64,000 nucleotides of DNA from Hyphomicrobiales bacterium (lineage in GTDB: Bacteria > Pseudomonadota > Alphaproteobacteria > Rhizobiales > Rhizobiaceae). Each line of letters opens with the position of its first letter. Positions within the stretch are counted from its first letter, which is position 1. The position numbers and the translations under genes are program-made. Shown piece after piece: positions 1 to 8,528 of the stretch. The notes under the pieces were generated by a model. That model saw only the letters and a list, made by a program, of their open reading frames with translations. It had not been told where the DNA came from and made no database searches. The stretch is from NCBI GenBank assembly GCA_900471605.1, contig UCEY01000020.1, positions 31,259 through 95,258 on the forward strand. Reading direction: 5' to 3'.

Positions 1-1229
1 ATGCCGAGGTCATCCAGGCAATGGGCCTCGGCCGGCGAATGGCGTCACGGTGGCAGAATACGAATTCCGCCTATCTCCAAGTCAATCGTCGGGCAGGAGA
101 TGTGGCCGCGGTTCTCGGGGGTATTTCGCGGTCCATGCGTTTGGTCATCCAATCTGCAATGCTGGGGGTAGGGGCGTGGCTGGTGATCCGCCAGGAGGTT
201 AGCGCAGGTGTGATGATAGCAAGTTCCATCATGATGGGGCGTGCGCTCGCACCGGTCGATTTGGCGATCTCGAGTTGGAAGCCGTTCCTGATGGCGCGAC
301 AAAGTTTTGGTCGTCTCAATGCGCTTCTGGACAAGATGCCCGCCGACAAGCCGGTAATGTTGCTACCGAAACCGACGCGCGAGCTGAGGGTCGAGAATGC
401 CACAATCGTGCCGCCGGGGGAAAAGCGGGCCTCCGTCGTGGGCGTGCAGTTTGCGGTCGGCGCGGGAAGTGCGCTCGGCATCATCGGCCCGTCCGGATCG
501 GGCAAATCCAGTCTCTCGCGTATTCTGGTGGGCGCTTGGTCACCCGCGATGGGAAAGGTAAGGATCGACGGCGCCAGTCTCGATCAGTGGGACTGCGAAG
601 CGCTCGGGCATCATGTCGGCTACTTGCCGCAGGGCGTCGAGCTGTTCGACGGGACGATCGCCCAGAATATTGCTCGCTTCGAGGAGGGTGCGGATTCCGA
701 TGCCATTGTGGCCGCAGCGCGTGCGGCTGGCGCCCATGAGCTCATCCTTCGCTTTGACCGCGGATACGAGACGCCGATCGGCGAGGGTGGATCGGCGCTT
801 TCTGCCGGCCAGCGGCAGAGGATCGGCCTGGCGCGGGCGCTTTACCGCGACCCTTTCCTGGTCGTCCTCGACGAACCAAATGCAAATCTCGACACGGAAG
901 GCGAAATTGCAGTGGTCAAGGCAATCGCTTCGGTACGCGACCGCAAAGGCATCGCCGTGATCGTCGCGCACCGTCCGAGCGCCATCGCCGCCTGCGATCT
1001 GGTCCTGATGATGGATGGCGGACAGATGAAGGCGTTCGGTCCCCGCGACGATATCCTGGCGCGGGTTTTGAAGGCGGAGCCTGCGAGGCCCGTAATGCCT
1101 CAAGGCTTTTCTCTGACGGGGCAGGGTGTCGTGCCGCTGCGTGTCGTAGCCAACCAGAAGCAGACGGGCAGCCCGGATGCGACCGCGCCAAACGAAACCC
1201 GCTCGGGAGAACCAGATGCCACAAATTGA
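1..1229 (+). CDS. Type I secretion system permease/ATPase, 5' end outside window
   Basis: This is the C-terminal part of an ABC exporter of the PrtD/PrsD type, which drives secretion of proteins such as glycanases, proteases or RTX-like proteins across the inner membrane. The frame is open back to position 3 without a start, so the gene begins upstream of the window. The visible part holds the last membrane helices (about nt 110-280) and a full nucleotide-binding domain. Walker A is GPSGSGKSS near nt 487, the ABC signature is LSAGQRQR near nt 800, and Walker B is LVVLDEPN near nt 860. The Walker B aspartate-glutamate pair and the switch histidine (VAHRPS) are intact, so the enzyme should be active. 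Its end overlaps the start of the HlyD-family gene by 14 nt, the usual exporter-adaptor arrangement. The cargo is not visible. Confidence 0.93.
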   Translation, partial: AEVIQAMGLGRRMASRWQNTNSAYLQVNRRAGDVAAVLGGISRSMRLVIQSAMLGVGAWLVIRQEVSAGVMIASSIMMGRALAPVDLAISSWKPFLMARQSFGRLNALLDKMPADKPVMLLPKPTRELRVENATIVPPGEKRASVVGVQFAVGAGSALGIIGPSGSGKSSLSRILVGAWSPAMGKVRIDGASLDQWDCEALGHHVGYLPQGVELFDGTIAQNIARFEEGADSDAIVAAARAAGAHELILRFDRGYETPIGEGGSALSAGQRQRIGLARALYRDPFLVVLDEPNANLDTEGEIAVVKAIASVRDRKGIAVIVAHRPSAIAACDLVLMMDGGQMKAFGPRDDILARVLKAEPARPVMPQGFSLTGQGVVPLRVVANQKQTGSPDATAPNETRSGEPDATN

Positions 1230-2529
1230 TGATGACGGCGGTGTGTCTCGCTCGGTTCGGTTACATCTCCTGGCAGGATTGCTGGCGAGCGTTGTTCTGG
1301 TCGGCGGCGTTGGTGCGTGGGCGGCGGTGACGAACCTTGCCGGCGCAGTGGTGGCGACGGGCCATTTCGTTGTCAATTCCTACGTCAAGAAGGTCCAGCA
1401 TCCGACGGGTGGCGTTGTCGGCGAAATTCTTGTCCGAGAAGGCGATGAAGTGAAGGCAGGCGATATTGTGATGCGGCTCGACGCCACTCAGACCAAGGCC
1501 AATCTCGCCATCGTTACACGTCGTATCGACGAGCTCTCCGCCCGGCTGGCAAGATTGGAGGCGGAGCGTGACGATCTTGACGAAATCGCCTTGCCTGAAT
1601 GGCTGGCGGCGCGTGAGGAGCAAACCGACGTTGCCTCCGCCCTCCGCAGCGAAAGGCGGTTGTTCGAGTTCCGGAAGGAATCACGGGACGGGCGCAAGGC
1701 GCAGCTTCGCGAGCGTGTCGCTCAGTTCGGGTACGAGATCAAAGGTCTGAAAGCCCAGGAGGACGCCTTTCAGCAGGGCATCAACGTCCTGGACGAAGAG
1801 ATTGCCGCTTTGTCGTCTTTACGCAAGCAGGGCGTTGTCTCGGATCAACGGTTGAACGGATTGAAAACACAGGTGGCCGCATTCGGCGGTGAGCGTGGTG
1901 AGAAGATTGCGTTTCAGGCCCAGGCCGCCGGCCGCATTTCCGAAACGACGCTGCAAATTCTGCAGATCGACCAGGATCTCAAGACCGAGGTGGGGCGTGA
2001 ACTACGCGAGGTGCAGGCGCAACTAGGCGAGTATATGGAGCGCAAGGTCGCGGCAGAGGACGACCTGAAACGCCTCGACATCGTCGCACCCCAGTCGGGT
2101 GTCGTTCATCAGCTGTCCGTCCACACCATAGGTGGCGTCGTGACACCGGCCGATCCCATCATGATGATTGTTCCCAAGGACGAGGATCTGGCGCTCGACG
2201 TACAGGTTCTGCCAAGGGAAATCGATCAGATTCATCTTGGCCAGAAAGCTGTATTGCGCATGTCGGCATTCAATCTGCGCACAACGCCTGAGCTGAACGC
2301 ACATGTGACGCGTGTTGCCGCTGACGTCACGACGGATCAAAGATCCGGGCTGTCCTATTATCTGCTGCGCCTGTCCGTGCCACCCGAAGAGCTGCATAAG
2401 CTTGGCGATCTGAAACTTCTTCCAGGAATGCCTGCCGAGGCTTTCATCGCGACCGGAGAGCGAACCGCGCTTTCCTACCTGGTCAAGCCGCTGTCCGATC
2501 AAATCGGCCATGCGTTTCGAGAGGAATGA
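1216..2529 (+). CDS. HlyD-family periplasmic adaptor of the type I secretion system
   Basis: A membrane fusion protein of 437 aa that links the inner-membrane ABC exporter to an outer-membrane TolC-like channel. It has a short cytoplasmic N-terminus, one membrane helix at about residues 13-35, a split lipoyl-like domain, a long charged alpha-helical hairpin (roughly residues 100-285) and a C-terminal beta-barrel domain with the HlyD-type ending near PGMPAEAFI. I chose the ATG at 1216 because GGGAGA lies a few bases upstream and the overlap with the exporter gene is typical. A start 13 codons upstream at 1177 is open but would lie deeper in the exporter gene. No outer-membrane partner is encoded in the window. 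Confidence 0.93.
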   Translation: MPQIDDDGGVSRSVRLHLLAGLLASVVLVGGVGAWAAVTNLAGAVVATGHFVVNSYVKKVQHPTGGVVGEILVREGDEVKAGDIVMRLDATQTKANLAIVTRRIDELSARLARLEAERDDLDEIALPEWLAAREEQTDVASALRSERRLFEFRKESRDGRKAQLRERVAQFGYEIKGLKAQEDAFQQGINVLDEEIAALSSLRKQGVVSDQRLNGLKTQVAAFGGERGEKIAFQAQAAGRISETTLQILQIDQDLKTEVGRELREVQAQLGEYMERKVAAEDDLKRLDIVAPQSGVVHQLSVHTIGGVVTPADPIMMIVPKDEDLALDVQVLPREIDQIHLGQKAVLRMSAFNLRTTPELNAHVTRVAADVTTDQRSGLSYYLLRLSVPPEELHKLGDLKLLPGMPAEAFIATGERTALSYLVKPLSDQIGHAFREE

Positions 2530-2831
2530 TTGCGAGTTTCTGCGTGTCGCTCTGCTGAGGCAGCCCGACGAGTTCCGCTCCTCTTCGACAGTGCATCCGA
2601 TCCGGCAGCCACCTGTGCCTGCTTGATCGTCCGCGAAATACAAGGCGATGTGTGATGCGGCCGCCCAGCGGGCGGCACTGCGGCCGGCGGCCTGAATAGA
2701 CGAAATATTTCCTTGACCTTCGCGGAGGATAAAAGCTCTAAGGCGATATGGAGATGTGGGCCTATGCCGTTCCTCCGGGCGCCGCGGCAGATGGGCCACG
2801 GGCATGTCAATCAGGAGCACGACCGGGACCA
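2530..2831. other. Intergenic stretch without a recognisable gene
   Basis: About 300 bases between the secretion adaptor and the TetR regulator. The open frames here run antisense or extend the neighbouring genes and show no family motif. I see no convincing terminator. The promoter of the TetR gene presumably lies here. Confidence 0.4.
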
Positions 2832-3464
2832 ATGTCAGCGGACGGAAAAGCGGCCAGAAAAACCAGGCGAACCCAGGCCGAACGCTCGGAGGAAACGCGC
2901 ACAAAACTCTGCAAGGCGGCGCTCGATGCAATGGATGAAGTTGGATACGGCCGGTTTTCGACAGAGGACGTCGCGTTGAGAGCCAATGTCTCGCGTGGCG
3001 CCCTGACGCATCAGTTTCCCAGCCGGAATGCTCTGATCATTGCCGCATTCCATTATCTCATCTTTTCGTGGGAAGCGGATTGGCTGCAGTTTATCGAAAA
3101 TAACGAGCGGCGGCTCTCGCCGGACGAGGTGACGGATTTTCTCTGGGAGAAGCTTTTCCACGCGGAAAACTACATCGCGTCGCTGGAAATCATGCTGGCT
3201 TCCCGTAACGACGACGAGCTCGGCAACGGAGTTCGCGAGATCATGGTTCGCTGGGCATCGAGCCGCGACAGGGCAATCGCAAGACTGCTCGGCGTCTCGC
3301 TGGAGAAGCCTGAAACGGATGAGTTCATCCAGCTCAGCCTTTGCGTCCTGCGCGGCATTGCGCTTCACAGCAGCTTCAGCTCGAACTCTACCACGGAGCT
3401 GCAGAGAAGCCTGCTTGGCAAATGGAAGGAAATGCTTGTCGCGACCTATGGTGACAGCCGATAG
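2832..3464 (+). CDS. TetR-family transcriptional regulator
   Basis: A 210-aa repressor-type regulator. After a basic N-terminus it has the TetR helix-turn-helix at about residues 15-60, with the characteristic FSTEDVALRANVSRGALTHQ run followed by FPSRNALI. The remaining helical part is the ligand-binding domain, which gives no ligand clue. The frame is open 28 codons further upstream, but the upstream part is proline/glycine-rich and unlike the family, so I placed the start at ATG 2832. It stands just ahead of the Ldh-family gene in the same direction, and the amino-acid catabolic genes that follow are its likely targets. Confidence 0.85.
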   Translation: MSADGKAARKTRRTQAERSEETRTKLCKAALDAMDEVGYGRFSTEDVALRANVSRGALTHQFPSRNALIIAAFHYLIFSWEADWLQFIENNERRLSPDEVTDFLWEKLFHAENYIASLEIMLASRNDDELGNGVREIMVRWASSRDRAIARLLGVSLEKPETDEFIQLSLCVLRGIALHSSFSSNSTTELQRSLLGKWKEMLVATYGDSR

Positions 3465-3587
3465 GCGTGAGCTTGCCCGGCGCCTCGATTGACGACGAAA
3501 CCGTCGGCGAAATGGTCTCGCCGACTGGTCTGGGCACAGAATTTAATAGCACTTTGCCACGCATATGCCGAACTGGAGAATTCTGCC

Positions 3588-4625
3588 GTGACAGGACACG
3601 TGACGCTTACTCACAAGGAACTCTATCAGCGGGTAGAGGCCATTTTTCGCAAGGCGGGCCTCAACGATCCGCAATCACGCGCATTGGCCAAAGTCATTGC
3701 GGCGGGAGAGAGGGATGCCTGCAAGTCCCATGGTATCTACCGCATCGAGGGCGCTATGCGCACCGTGAAGGCGGGCAAGGTGAAGCCCGATGCCATCCCG
3801 GAACTGCTTGCCGCGGACGAGACGGCCATCGTCAAGGTCAATGCGCGCGGCGGCTTTGCGAATGCCGCCTTCGAACTGGGTTTGCCGGAACTTGTGGCGC
3901 GGACGCGGCGCCTCGGTCTTGCGGCGCTGGTCATCAACGACTGCTCGCATTTTTCGGCCCTCTGGCCGGAGGTCGAGGCGGTTACCGGGGAAGGTCTTGC
4001 GGCGCTTGTCATGTGCCCCAGCTATGCGACCGTGGCGCCCGCCGGTGGCAGCAGGCCGCTGCTCGGCACCAATCCTTTCGCCTTCGGATGGCCGCGGCAG
4101 AACCAGTTTCCCTATGTCTTCGATTTCGCCACTTCCGTCGCCGCGCGCGGCGAGATCGAGCTTCACCGCCGTGCCGGCAAGCCGCTTCCGGAAGGCTGGG
4201 CGCTTGATGCCTCCGGCAAACCGACGACCGAGCCGGAGGCTGCACTGGCCGGCGCCATGCTGACTTTCGGTGGCCATAAGGGATCTGCGATCGGCACCAT
4301 GATCGAACTGCTTGCCGGCATCATGATCGGTGACCTGACGAGCCCGGAAGTTCTCGATTATCTCGGCACCACGACGCTTGCGCCTTTCCATGGCGAACTC
4401 ATCATCGCCATGTCGCCCCAGGCTTTCGCGGCCGGCCGGCCCGGCGACCCGTTTTCGCGTGCGGAGGTTCTATTCGACGCAATCGTCGGCCAGGGCGCAC
4501 GGCTTCCCTCGCAGCGGCGTTTTGCAGCGCGCGCACGCGCGGATGCCGAAGGCATCCTGCTGGCCGATGCGGAAATCGAACAGCTTGATCGGCTGCTTTC
4601 GCTCGGTCTGGACGCGGTTGTCTGA
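3588..4625 (+). CDS. Ldh-family (malate/L-lactate/ureidoglycolate-type) NAD(P)-dependent oxidoreductase
   Basis: A member of the LDH2/MDH2 family, 345 aa from the GTG at 3588, which follows CTGGAGAA at a good distance. The upstream in-frame 33 codons look non-coding. Family hallmarks are the N-terminal helix bundle with a conserved SHGIYRI-like segment, the central RPLLGTNPFAFGWP run and FGGHKGSAIGTMIELLAGI near residue 225. Family members reduce 2-oxo acids or cyclic imines, including delta1-pyrroline-2-carboxylate and delta1-piperideine-2-carboxylate. Because the same island encodes a predicted trans-3-hydroxyproline dehydratase, whose product is pyrroline-2-carboxylate, reduction of that imine to L-proline is the most attractive role. 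That is inference from context. A strong terminator follows. Confidence 0.82.
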   Translation: MTGHVTLTHKELYQRVEAIFRKAGLNDPQSRALAKVIAAGERDACKSHGIYRIEGAMRTVKAGKVKPDAIPELLAADETAIVKVNARGGFANAAFELGLPELVARTRRLGLAALVINDCSHFSALWPEVEAVTGEGLAALVMCPSYATVAPAGGSRPLLGTNPFAFGWPRQNQFPYVFDFATSVAARGEIELHRRAGKPLPEGWALDASGKPTTEPEAALAGAMLTFGGHKGSAIGTMIELLAGIMIGDLTSPEVLDYLGTTTLAPFHGELIIAMSPQAFAAGRPGDPFSRAEVLFDAIVGQGARLPSQRRFAARARADAEGILLADAEIEQLDRLLSLGLDAVV

Positions 4626-4643
4626 TCAACGGCAGCCCGCAAA

Positions 4644-4676
4644 CAAAAAAGCCCTCCGATCGGAGGGCTTTTTGTT
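4644..4676. terminator. Bidirectional Rho-independent terminator
   Basis: A perfect palindrome (GCCCTCCGATCGGAGGGC) is flanked by an A-tract on the left and a T-tract on the right, between the convergent Ldh-family and DapA-family genes. It can stop transcription from both sides. Confidence 0.9.
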
Positions 4677-4692
4677 CCTGGCACGACCGTGT

Positions 4693-5655
4693 TCAGGCCT
4701 TGTATGCCTGTACGGCGCCGGGGAGCTTGCTCCACTCGGCATACCATGTGTTGAACAGGTTTAACTGCGTCTCGACATAACCGCGCTGGCTTTCAGAAAG
4801 CCGGTCGGTTTCGTTGAAGTGCAGCGTGTATTCCTTGTCGCCCTTCATCACCATCATGTGCTTGAAGAAGAGCACCAGGTCCGGGCCTTCGTCGAACGAG
4901 GACAGGACGGCAAGCGCCTGTTCCAGTTCGAGTGCGCGCTGGCGTGCATCGACATCGCCGCGGGCGGCCGCCTGGGAGAGATTGCAAAGGTGGATCACTT
5001 CCTTCGGCAGCACGTTGCCGATGCCGGTGATGGCGCCGGTCGCGCCGCAATTCACGAAGCCGTGGAAGACCGCGGTATCGACGCCGATCATCAACGACAC
5101 CCCGTCGTCACGGCCGGTGATGTTTTCCGCCGCATAACGCATGTCAGCCGGGCCGCCAAATTCCTTGAAGCCGACGAGGTTCGGGTGCTCGGCGCGAAGG
5201 CCGAAGAACAGTTCGGCGCGCGTCGCGAAACCGTAATAGGGGCTGTTGTAGATGACAGCCGGAAGGTCCGGAGCGGCGGACAGGATCGCCTTGAAGTGGG
5301 ATTTCTGGGCTGCGACTACCGAACCGCGCGAGAGGACGCGTGGAATGACCATCAGGCCCTTGGCGCCGACCTTTTGCGCATGTGCGGCGTGCGCGACGGC
5401 GGAAGCCGTGTTGACCGCGCCGGTTCCGACGATAACCGGAATGCCCGCAGCGGTCAGGCGCGCCACGCCTTCCATGCGCTGGGCATCCGTCAGAAGCGGC
5501 CAGTCCCCCATGGAGCCGCAGTAGACGACGGCCGACATGCCGGCTGCAATCAGTTCCTGTCCCTTGCGCACCAGCGCATCGAAGTCGGGTGTACGGTCAT
5601 CCTTGCAAGGGGTCATCAGAGCCGGAATGACACCGGAAAAAATGCTGGCTTTCAT
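4693..5655 (-). CDS. Dihydrodipicolinate synthase (DapA/NanA) family lyase or deaminase, probably hydroxyproline-pathway
   Basis: A class I aldolase-type TIM barrel protein of 320 aa. Visible features are the start MKASIFSGVIPALMTPCKDD, the GTGAVNTASAV segment, VIYNSPYYGF with the conserved tyrosine, and the Schiff-base lysine in LVGFKEFGGP near residue 165. I placed the start at 5655 because AAGGAAT precedes that ATG; the frame is open 30 codons further. It resembles rhizobial proteins assigned as pyrroline-4-hydroxy-2-carboxylate deaminase, which converts the imine of 4-hydroxyproline into 2-oxoglutarate semialdehyde. Presence of a proline-racemase-family gene and an amino-acid importer in the same island fits. 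Other DapA-family lyases acting on 2-oxo acids cannot be excluded from sequence alone. Confidence 0.82.
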   Translation of the reverse strand: MKASIFSGVIPALMTPCKDDRTPDFDALVRKGQELIAAGMSAVVYCGSMGDWPLLTDAQRMEGVARLTAAGIPVIVGTGAVNTASAVAHAAHAQKVGAKGLMVIPRVLSRGSVVAAQKSHFKAILSAAPDLPAVIYNSPYYGFATRAELFFGLRAEHPNLVGFKEFGGPADMRYAAENITGRDDGVSLMIGVDTAVFHGFVNCGATGAITGIGNVLPKEVIHLCNLSQAAARGDVDARQRALELEQALAVLSSFDEGPDLVLFFKHMMVMKGDKEYTLHFNETDRLSESQRGYVETQLNLFNTWYAEWSKLPGAVQAYKA

Positions 5656-6066
5656 CGCAAATTCCTTTTTTGAGCCGGGCCTTGAGCTGGCGCTGCGCAT
5701 GCGGAATTTCGGCACGAGCCATCGCCTCGTGGCATCAGGTAGCATCTTGTATTCAACTTGTCGACAGGAAATTCGATGCCGAGTTCGATAACCGGTGCGT
5801 CATACAGCTTAAGCAGGTCTAGCTTGCTGGGCGCGCTGCCGAAGCGAGGTCTGACTACAGTTCGCGATGGTGAGAGCTCCTGGTCTCAGGTTCATCGATC
5901 GGATTCGAAGCCGGCTACGGCGCGAGATTGTGCGGCCGCAATATATTTTGCCCGATAAGTGAGCAGATGCAGCATTTGCACCAAAAAGGGCATTCTTCCG
6001 ATTTTTGCTATTTACAAACAGACATGATCGTTTTTATCTTTAGGAAAATTGCGAACGAGGGACTTC
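5656..6066. promoter_or_regulatory. Divergent intergenic region; possible coding remnant on the minus strand
   Basis: The 410 bases between two divergent genes must hold the promoters of both. The part nearest the amidohydrolase (about 5990-6060) is A+T-rich. In the minus-strand frame between about 5880 and 5660 there is a stretch with coding-like codon use, including the run LLKLYDAPVIELGIEFPVDK, which has no plausible start and fades into the DapA-family promoter. It could be the decayed end of a lost gene. I do not recognise the family. Confidence 0.4.
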
Positions 6067-7293
6067 ATGGACGGTTACATTCTTCACGGTGGCAAGGTTC
6101 TCGACGTCGATAACGGCGTGCTGCTCGATGGCGTTGAAGTGCAGGTCGAAGGCGACCGCATCGTCCGCATTTCGGCGCGGAAGATCGAGGCCGCAGGTCT
6201 GGAGCGCATCGACCTCAAGGGCCGGACACTGATGCCGGGCCTGATCGACGCACATGTGCATGTCATCGCAACGCTGGTCGATCTTGCCAAGAACGCCGAG
6301 CTTCCGTCCTCCCTTATCGCGCTGCGTGCACGCAAGATCATGCATGAGATGCTGATGCGCGGCTTTACCACGGTTCGCGACCTCGCCGGGGCGGACCTCG
6401 GGCTCAAGCTGGCGGTAGAGGAGGGGTTGATCGACGGGCCCCGGCTGGTCATCTGCGGCAAAGCGCTGAGCCAAACCGTCGGCCATTGCGATTACCGCGC
6501 CCGCAACGACAAGCGCGAATTGCATGCCGCCTCGCTTGGCGCACTCGGGCGCATCGCCGATGGCGTTGACGAAGTTCGCCGCGCAACCCGCGAGGAGATC
6601 AAGGGCGGTGCCGAGTTCATCAAGATCATGGCGAACGGCGGTGTTTCCTCGCCCAACGATCCGATCCATGTGCTGCAATATTCCCGCGAGGAAATCCGCG
6701 CCATTGTCGAGGAGGCGGAAAATTACGGTCTCTACGTTTCCGCCCACACCTATTCCGATGCATCGATCCGGCGCGCGGTGGAATGCGGCGTGAAATCTCT
6801 CGAGCACTGCAACCTCATCACCCTGGAAACCGCGGAATTTGCCGCGCAAGCCGGTGCGATCGCCTGCCCGACCCTTGCCGCCTACGAAGGGCTTGCCCTG
6901 GAAGGGGCTGCTTTTGGTCTCGGCGCGGATTCCCAAGCCAAGATAGACACCGTACGGACAGGTGGCCTGGAATCCCTTCGCCTCATGAAGGAAGCAGGTT
7001 TGCCGATGGGTTTCGGAACGGACCTGCTTGGGCAGCTGCACAAATATCAGTCGATGGAATTCGAGATCCGGGCCAAGGTTCTGTCGGCGCACGACATCCT
7101 CCATTCGGCGAGCAGGGTCTCCGCGAAGCTATGCATGATGGAGAACCGGATTGGCGTGATTGCGGAAGGCGCCTATGCGGATTTCGTGGTCGTCAATGGT
7201 AATCCGCTGGAGGACGTGGCGATCCTGTCGCGTCCTGAGGAGAGTCTCGCTGCCATCATTCGCGGCGGTACTTTCTACAAAAACACGCTTTGA
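6067..7293 (+). CDS. Amidohydrolase-superfamily metallohydrolase (imidazolonepropionase/prolidase-like)
   Basis: A 408-aa metal-dependent hydrolase. Metal and catalytic residues are visible in order: HVHV near residue 60, a lysine in IKIMANGG that is carboxylated in relatives, SAHTYSD and SLEHCN histidines, and the aspartate in GFGTDLLG. This is the pattern of the branch that includes Xaa-Pro dipeptidases and N-acyl-amino-acid or aryl-amide hydrolases; no signal peptide is visible, so it is cytoplasmic. I chose ATG 6067 after GAGGGA rather than the TTG at 6049. Context with an amino-acid importer and proline-related enzymes suggests it releases an amino acid from an amide or dipeptide, but the substrate cannot be read from the sequence. 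Confidence 0.85.
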   Translation: MDGYILHGGKVLDVDNGVLLDGVEVQVEGDRIVRISARKIEAAGLERIDLKGRTLMPGLIDAHVHVIATLVDLAKNAELPSSLIALRARKIMHEMLMRGFTTVRDLAGADLGLKLAVEEGLIDGPRLVICGKALSQTVGHCDYRARNDKRELHAASLGALGRIADGVDEVRRATREEIKGGAEFIKIMANGGVSSPNDPIHVLQYSREEIRAIVEEAENYGLYVSAHTYSDASIRRAVECGVKSLEHCNLITLETAEFAAQAGAIACPTLAAYEGLALEGAAFGLGADSQAKIDTVRTGGLESLRLMKEAGLPMGFGTDLLGQLHKYQSMEFEIRAKVLSAHDILHSASRVSAKLCMMENRIGVIAEGAYADFVVVNGNPLEDVAILSRPEESLAAIIRGGTFYKNTL

Positions 7294-7309
7294 AGGCGGT
7301 CTTCTTCTT

Positions 7310-7711
7310 ATGCACAAGCCGTTTGCTGTCTTTGTCGGCATCGTCGCGGTGAACCTGCCCTGTGTGCTGCTGACTTTGCGGAGCGTTTTCGAAGGCCTCG
7401 GCGAGAATGTCGAATACGCAGCTTCCAGCCTTGGGGCAAATCCGTTCGAGACCTTCGTGCTGGTCAAGCTGCCGCAGATCGTGCCGGGCATTCTCGCCGC
7501 AGTCGTGCTGTCCTTTATCCTGACGATGAATGCCTATGCGACGCCGGTGCTTCTGGGCGGCCCGTCGTTCCGCATGATGTCGCCGATGATCGCCGGGGAA
7601 ATATTGAACAAGGCAAACTGGCCATTCGGCGCTGCCCTGTCCTTCATCCTGTTGTCTGTGGCCGTCTCGATCACGGTTCTCGCTGGCTACTACATTAAAC
7701 GACGATACTGA
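7310..7711 (+). pseudogene. Truncated ABC transporter permease (PotB/PotC type), C-terminal half only
   Basis: Only 133 codons from an ATG at 7310, compared with 260-290 aa for a complete polyamine/opine-type permease. The fragment contains the cytoplasmic EAA-loop region (YAASSLGANPFETFVLVKLP) and the last three membrane helices, ending in the usual short basic tail. The N-terminal half, with its first helices, is absent and no frame upstream supplies it; the amidohydrolase ends just before. No matching ATP-binding or binding-protein gene of that type is adjacent; the transporter that follows is of the unrelated branched-chain type. It therefore looks like a deletion relic, although the fragment might still be translated. 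Confidence 0.75.
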
Positions 7712-7772
7712 CCTCTCGAGACGATGCTACCACGTCAGACGGATCGGTTCGGTTTTCTTCAATGGGGTTGAA

Positions 7773-8528
7773 ATGCTGGAAATCAGCGGAGTAACGCGAA
7801 ACTTTGGCGGGGTTCACGCCCTGTCCGGCGTCGACCTGACCGTCGCCAAAGGCGGTATCGTCGGCATGATCGGGCCTAACGGCGCCGGCAAGACGACGCT
7901 CTTCAATTGCATTTCCGGCGTGCTTCCGGTGTCGAGCGGCGAAATCCGGTTCCAGGGAACCCGCATCGACGGCATGCGGCCGGATGAGATTTCGGGCAGG
8001 GGCCTGGTGCGCAGCTTCCAGATCGCTCGTGGTTTTCCGCGGCTGACCGTCTTCGAAAGCCTGATGCTTTACGGCACGGATCAGCCGGGCGAGGGCCTCA
8101 TTCAGTCCCTGATGCGGGGGAAGGCGAGCATCGATCGCGAAAAGCAGCTCATCGACAAGGCGCTCGGTATCGCCGAGCGGCTGAGGCTTTCGCATGTGCT
8201 GGACAACAAGGCATCCGACCTGTCCGGCGGGCAGAAGAAGCTTCTGGAAATCGGTCGGGCGATGATGCGCGATCCGGCCATGCTGCTGCTCGACGAACCG
8301 ATGGCGGGCGTCAATCCGTCGCTCGTTCGCGAGATTGGCGAACGTCTTGTCACCATCGCCTCGGAAGGCGTCACCATCGTGCTGATCGAGCATCAGATGG
8401 ACCTGATTTCGCGGCTCTGCGACCACGTCATCGTCATGGCCGACGGCAAAAAGATGATCGAGGGCACCTTCGATTTCGTGGCTGGCAACAAGGATGTGCA
8501 GAACGCTTACATGGGGTCTCGCAAATGA
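7773..8528 (+). CDS. Branched-chain amino acid-type ABC transporter ATP-binding protein (LivG-like)
   Basis: A 251-aa nucleotide-binding subunit. Walker A is GPNGAGKTT near residue 35, the signature is LSGGQKKLLE, and Walker B is LLLDEPMAGVN, the last being the usual LivG wording. The C-terminal FVAGNKDVQNAYMGS tail is also LivG-like. It overlaps livF-like by 4 nt (ATGA) and starts the importer operon that runs to about 12.3 kb. Together with the paired ATPase it energises uptake of an amino acid or a small carboxylated compound. Confidence 0.93.
   Translation: MLEISGVTRNFGGVHALSGVDLTVAKGGIVGMIGPNGAGKTTLFNCISGVLPVSSGEIRFQGTRIDGMRPDEISGRGLVRSFQIARGFPRLTVFESLMLYGTDQPGEGLIQSLMRGKASIDREKQLIDKALGIAERLRLSHVLDNKASDLSGGQKKLLEIGRAMMRDPAMLLLDEPMAGVNPSLVREIGERLVTIASEGVTIVLIEHQMDLISRLCDHVIVMADGKKMIEGTFDFVAGNKDVQNAYMGSRK

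Noticed and set aside
7310..7711. An insertion sequence or transposase as the cause of the permease truncation
   Set aside because: No transposase frame, terminal inverted repeats or target duplication are visible around the fragment.
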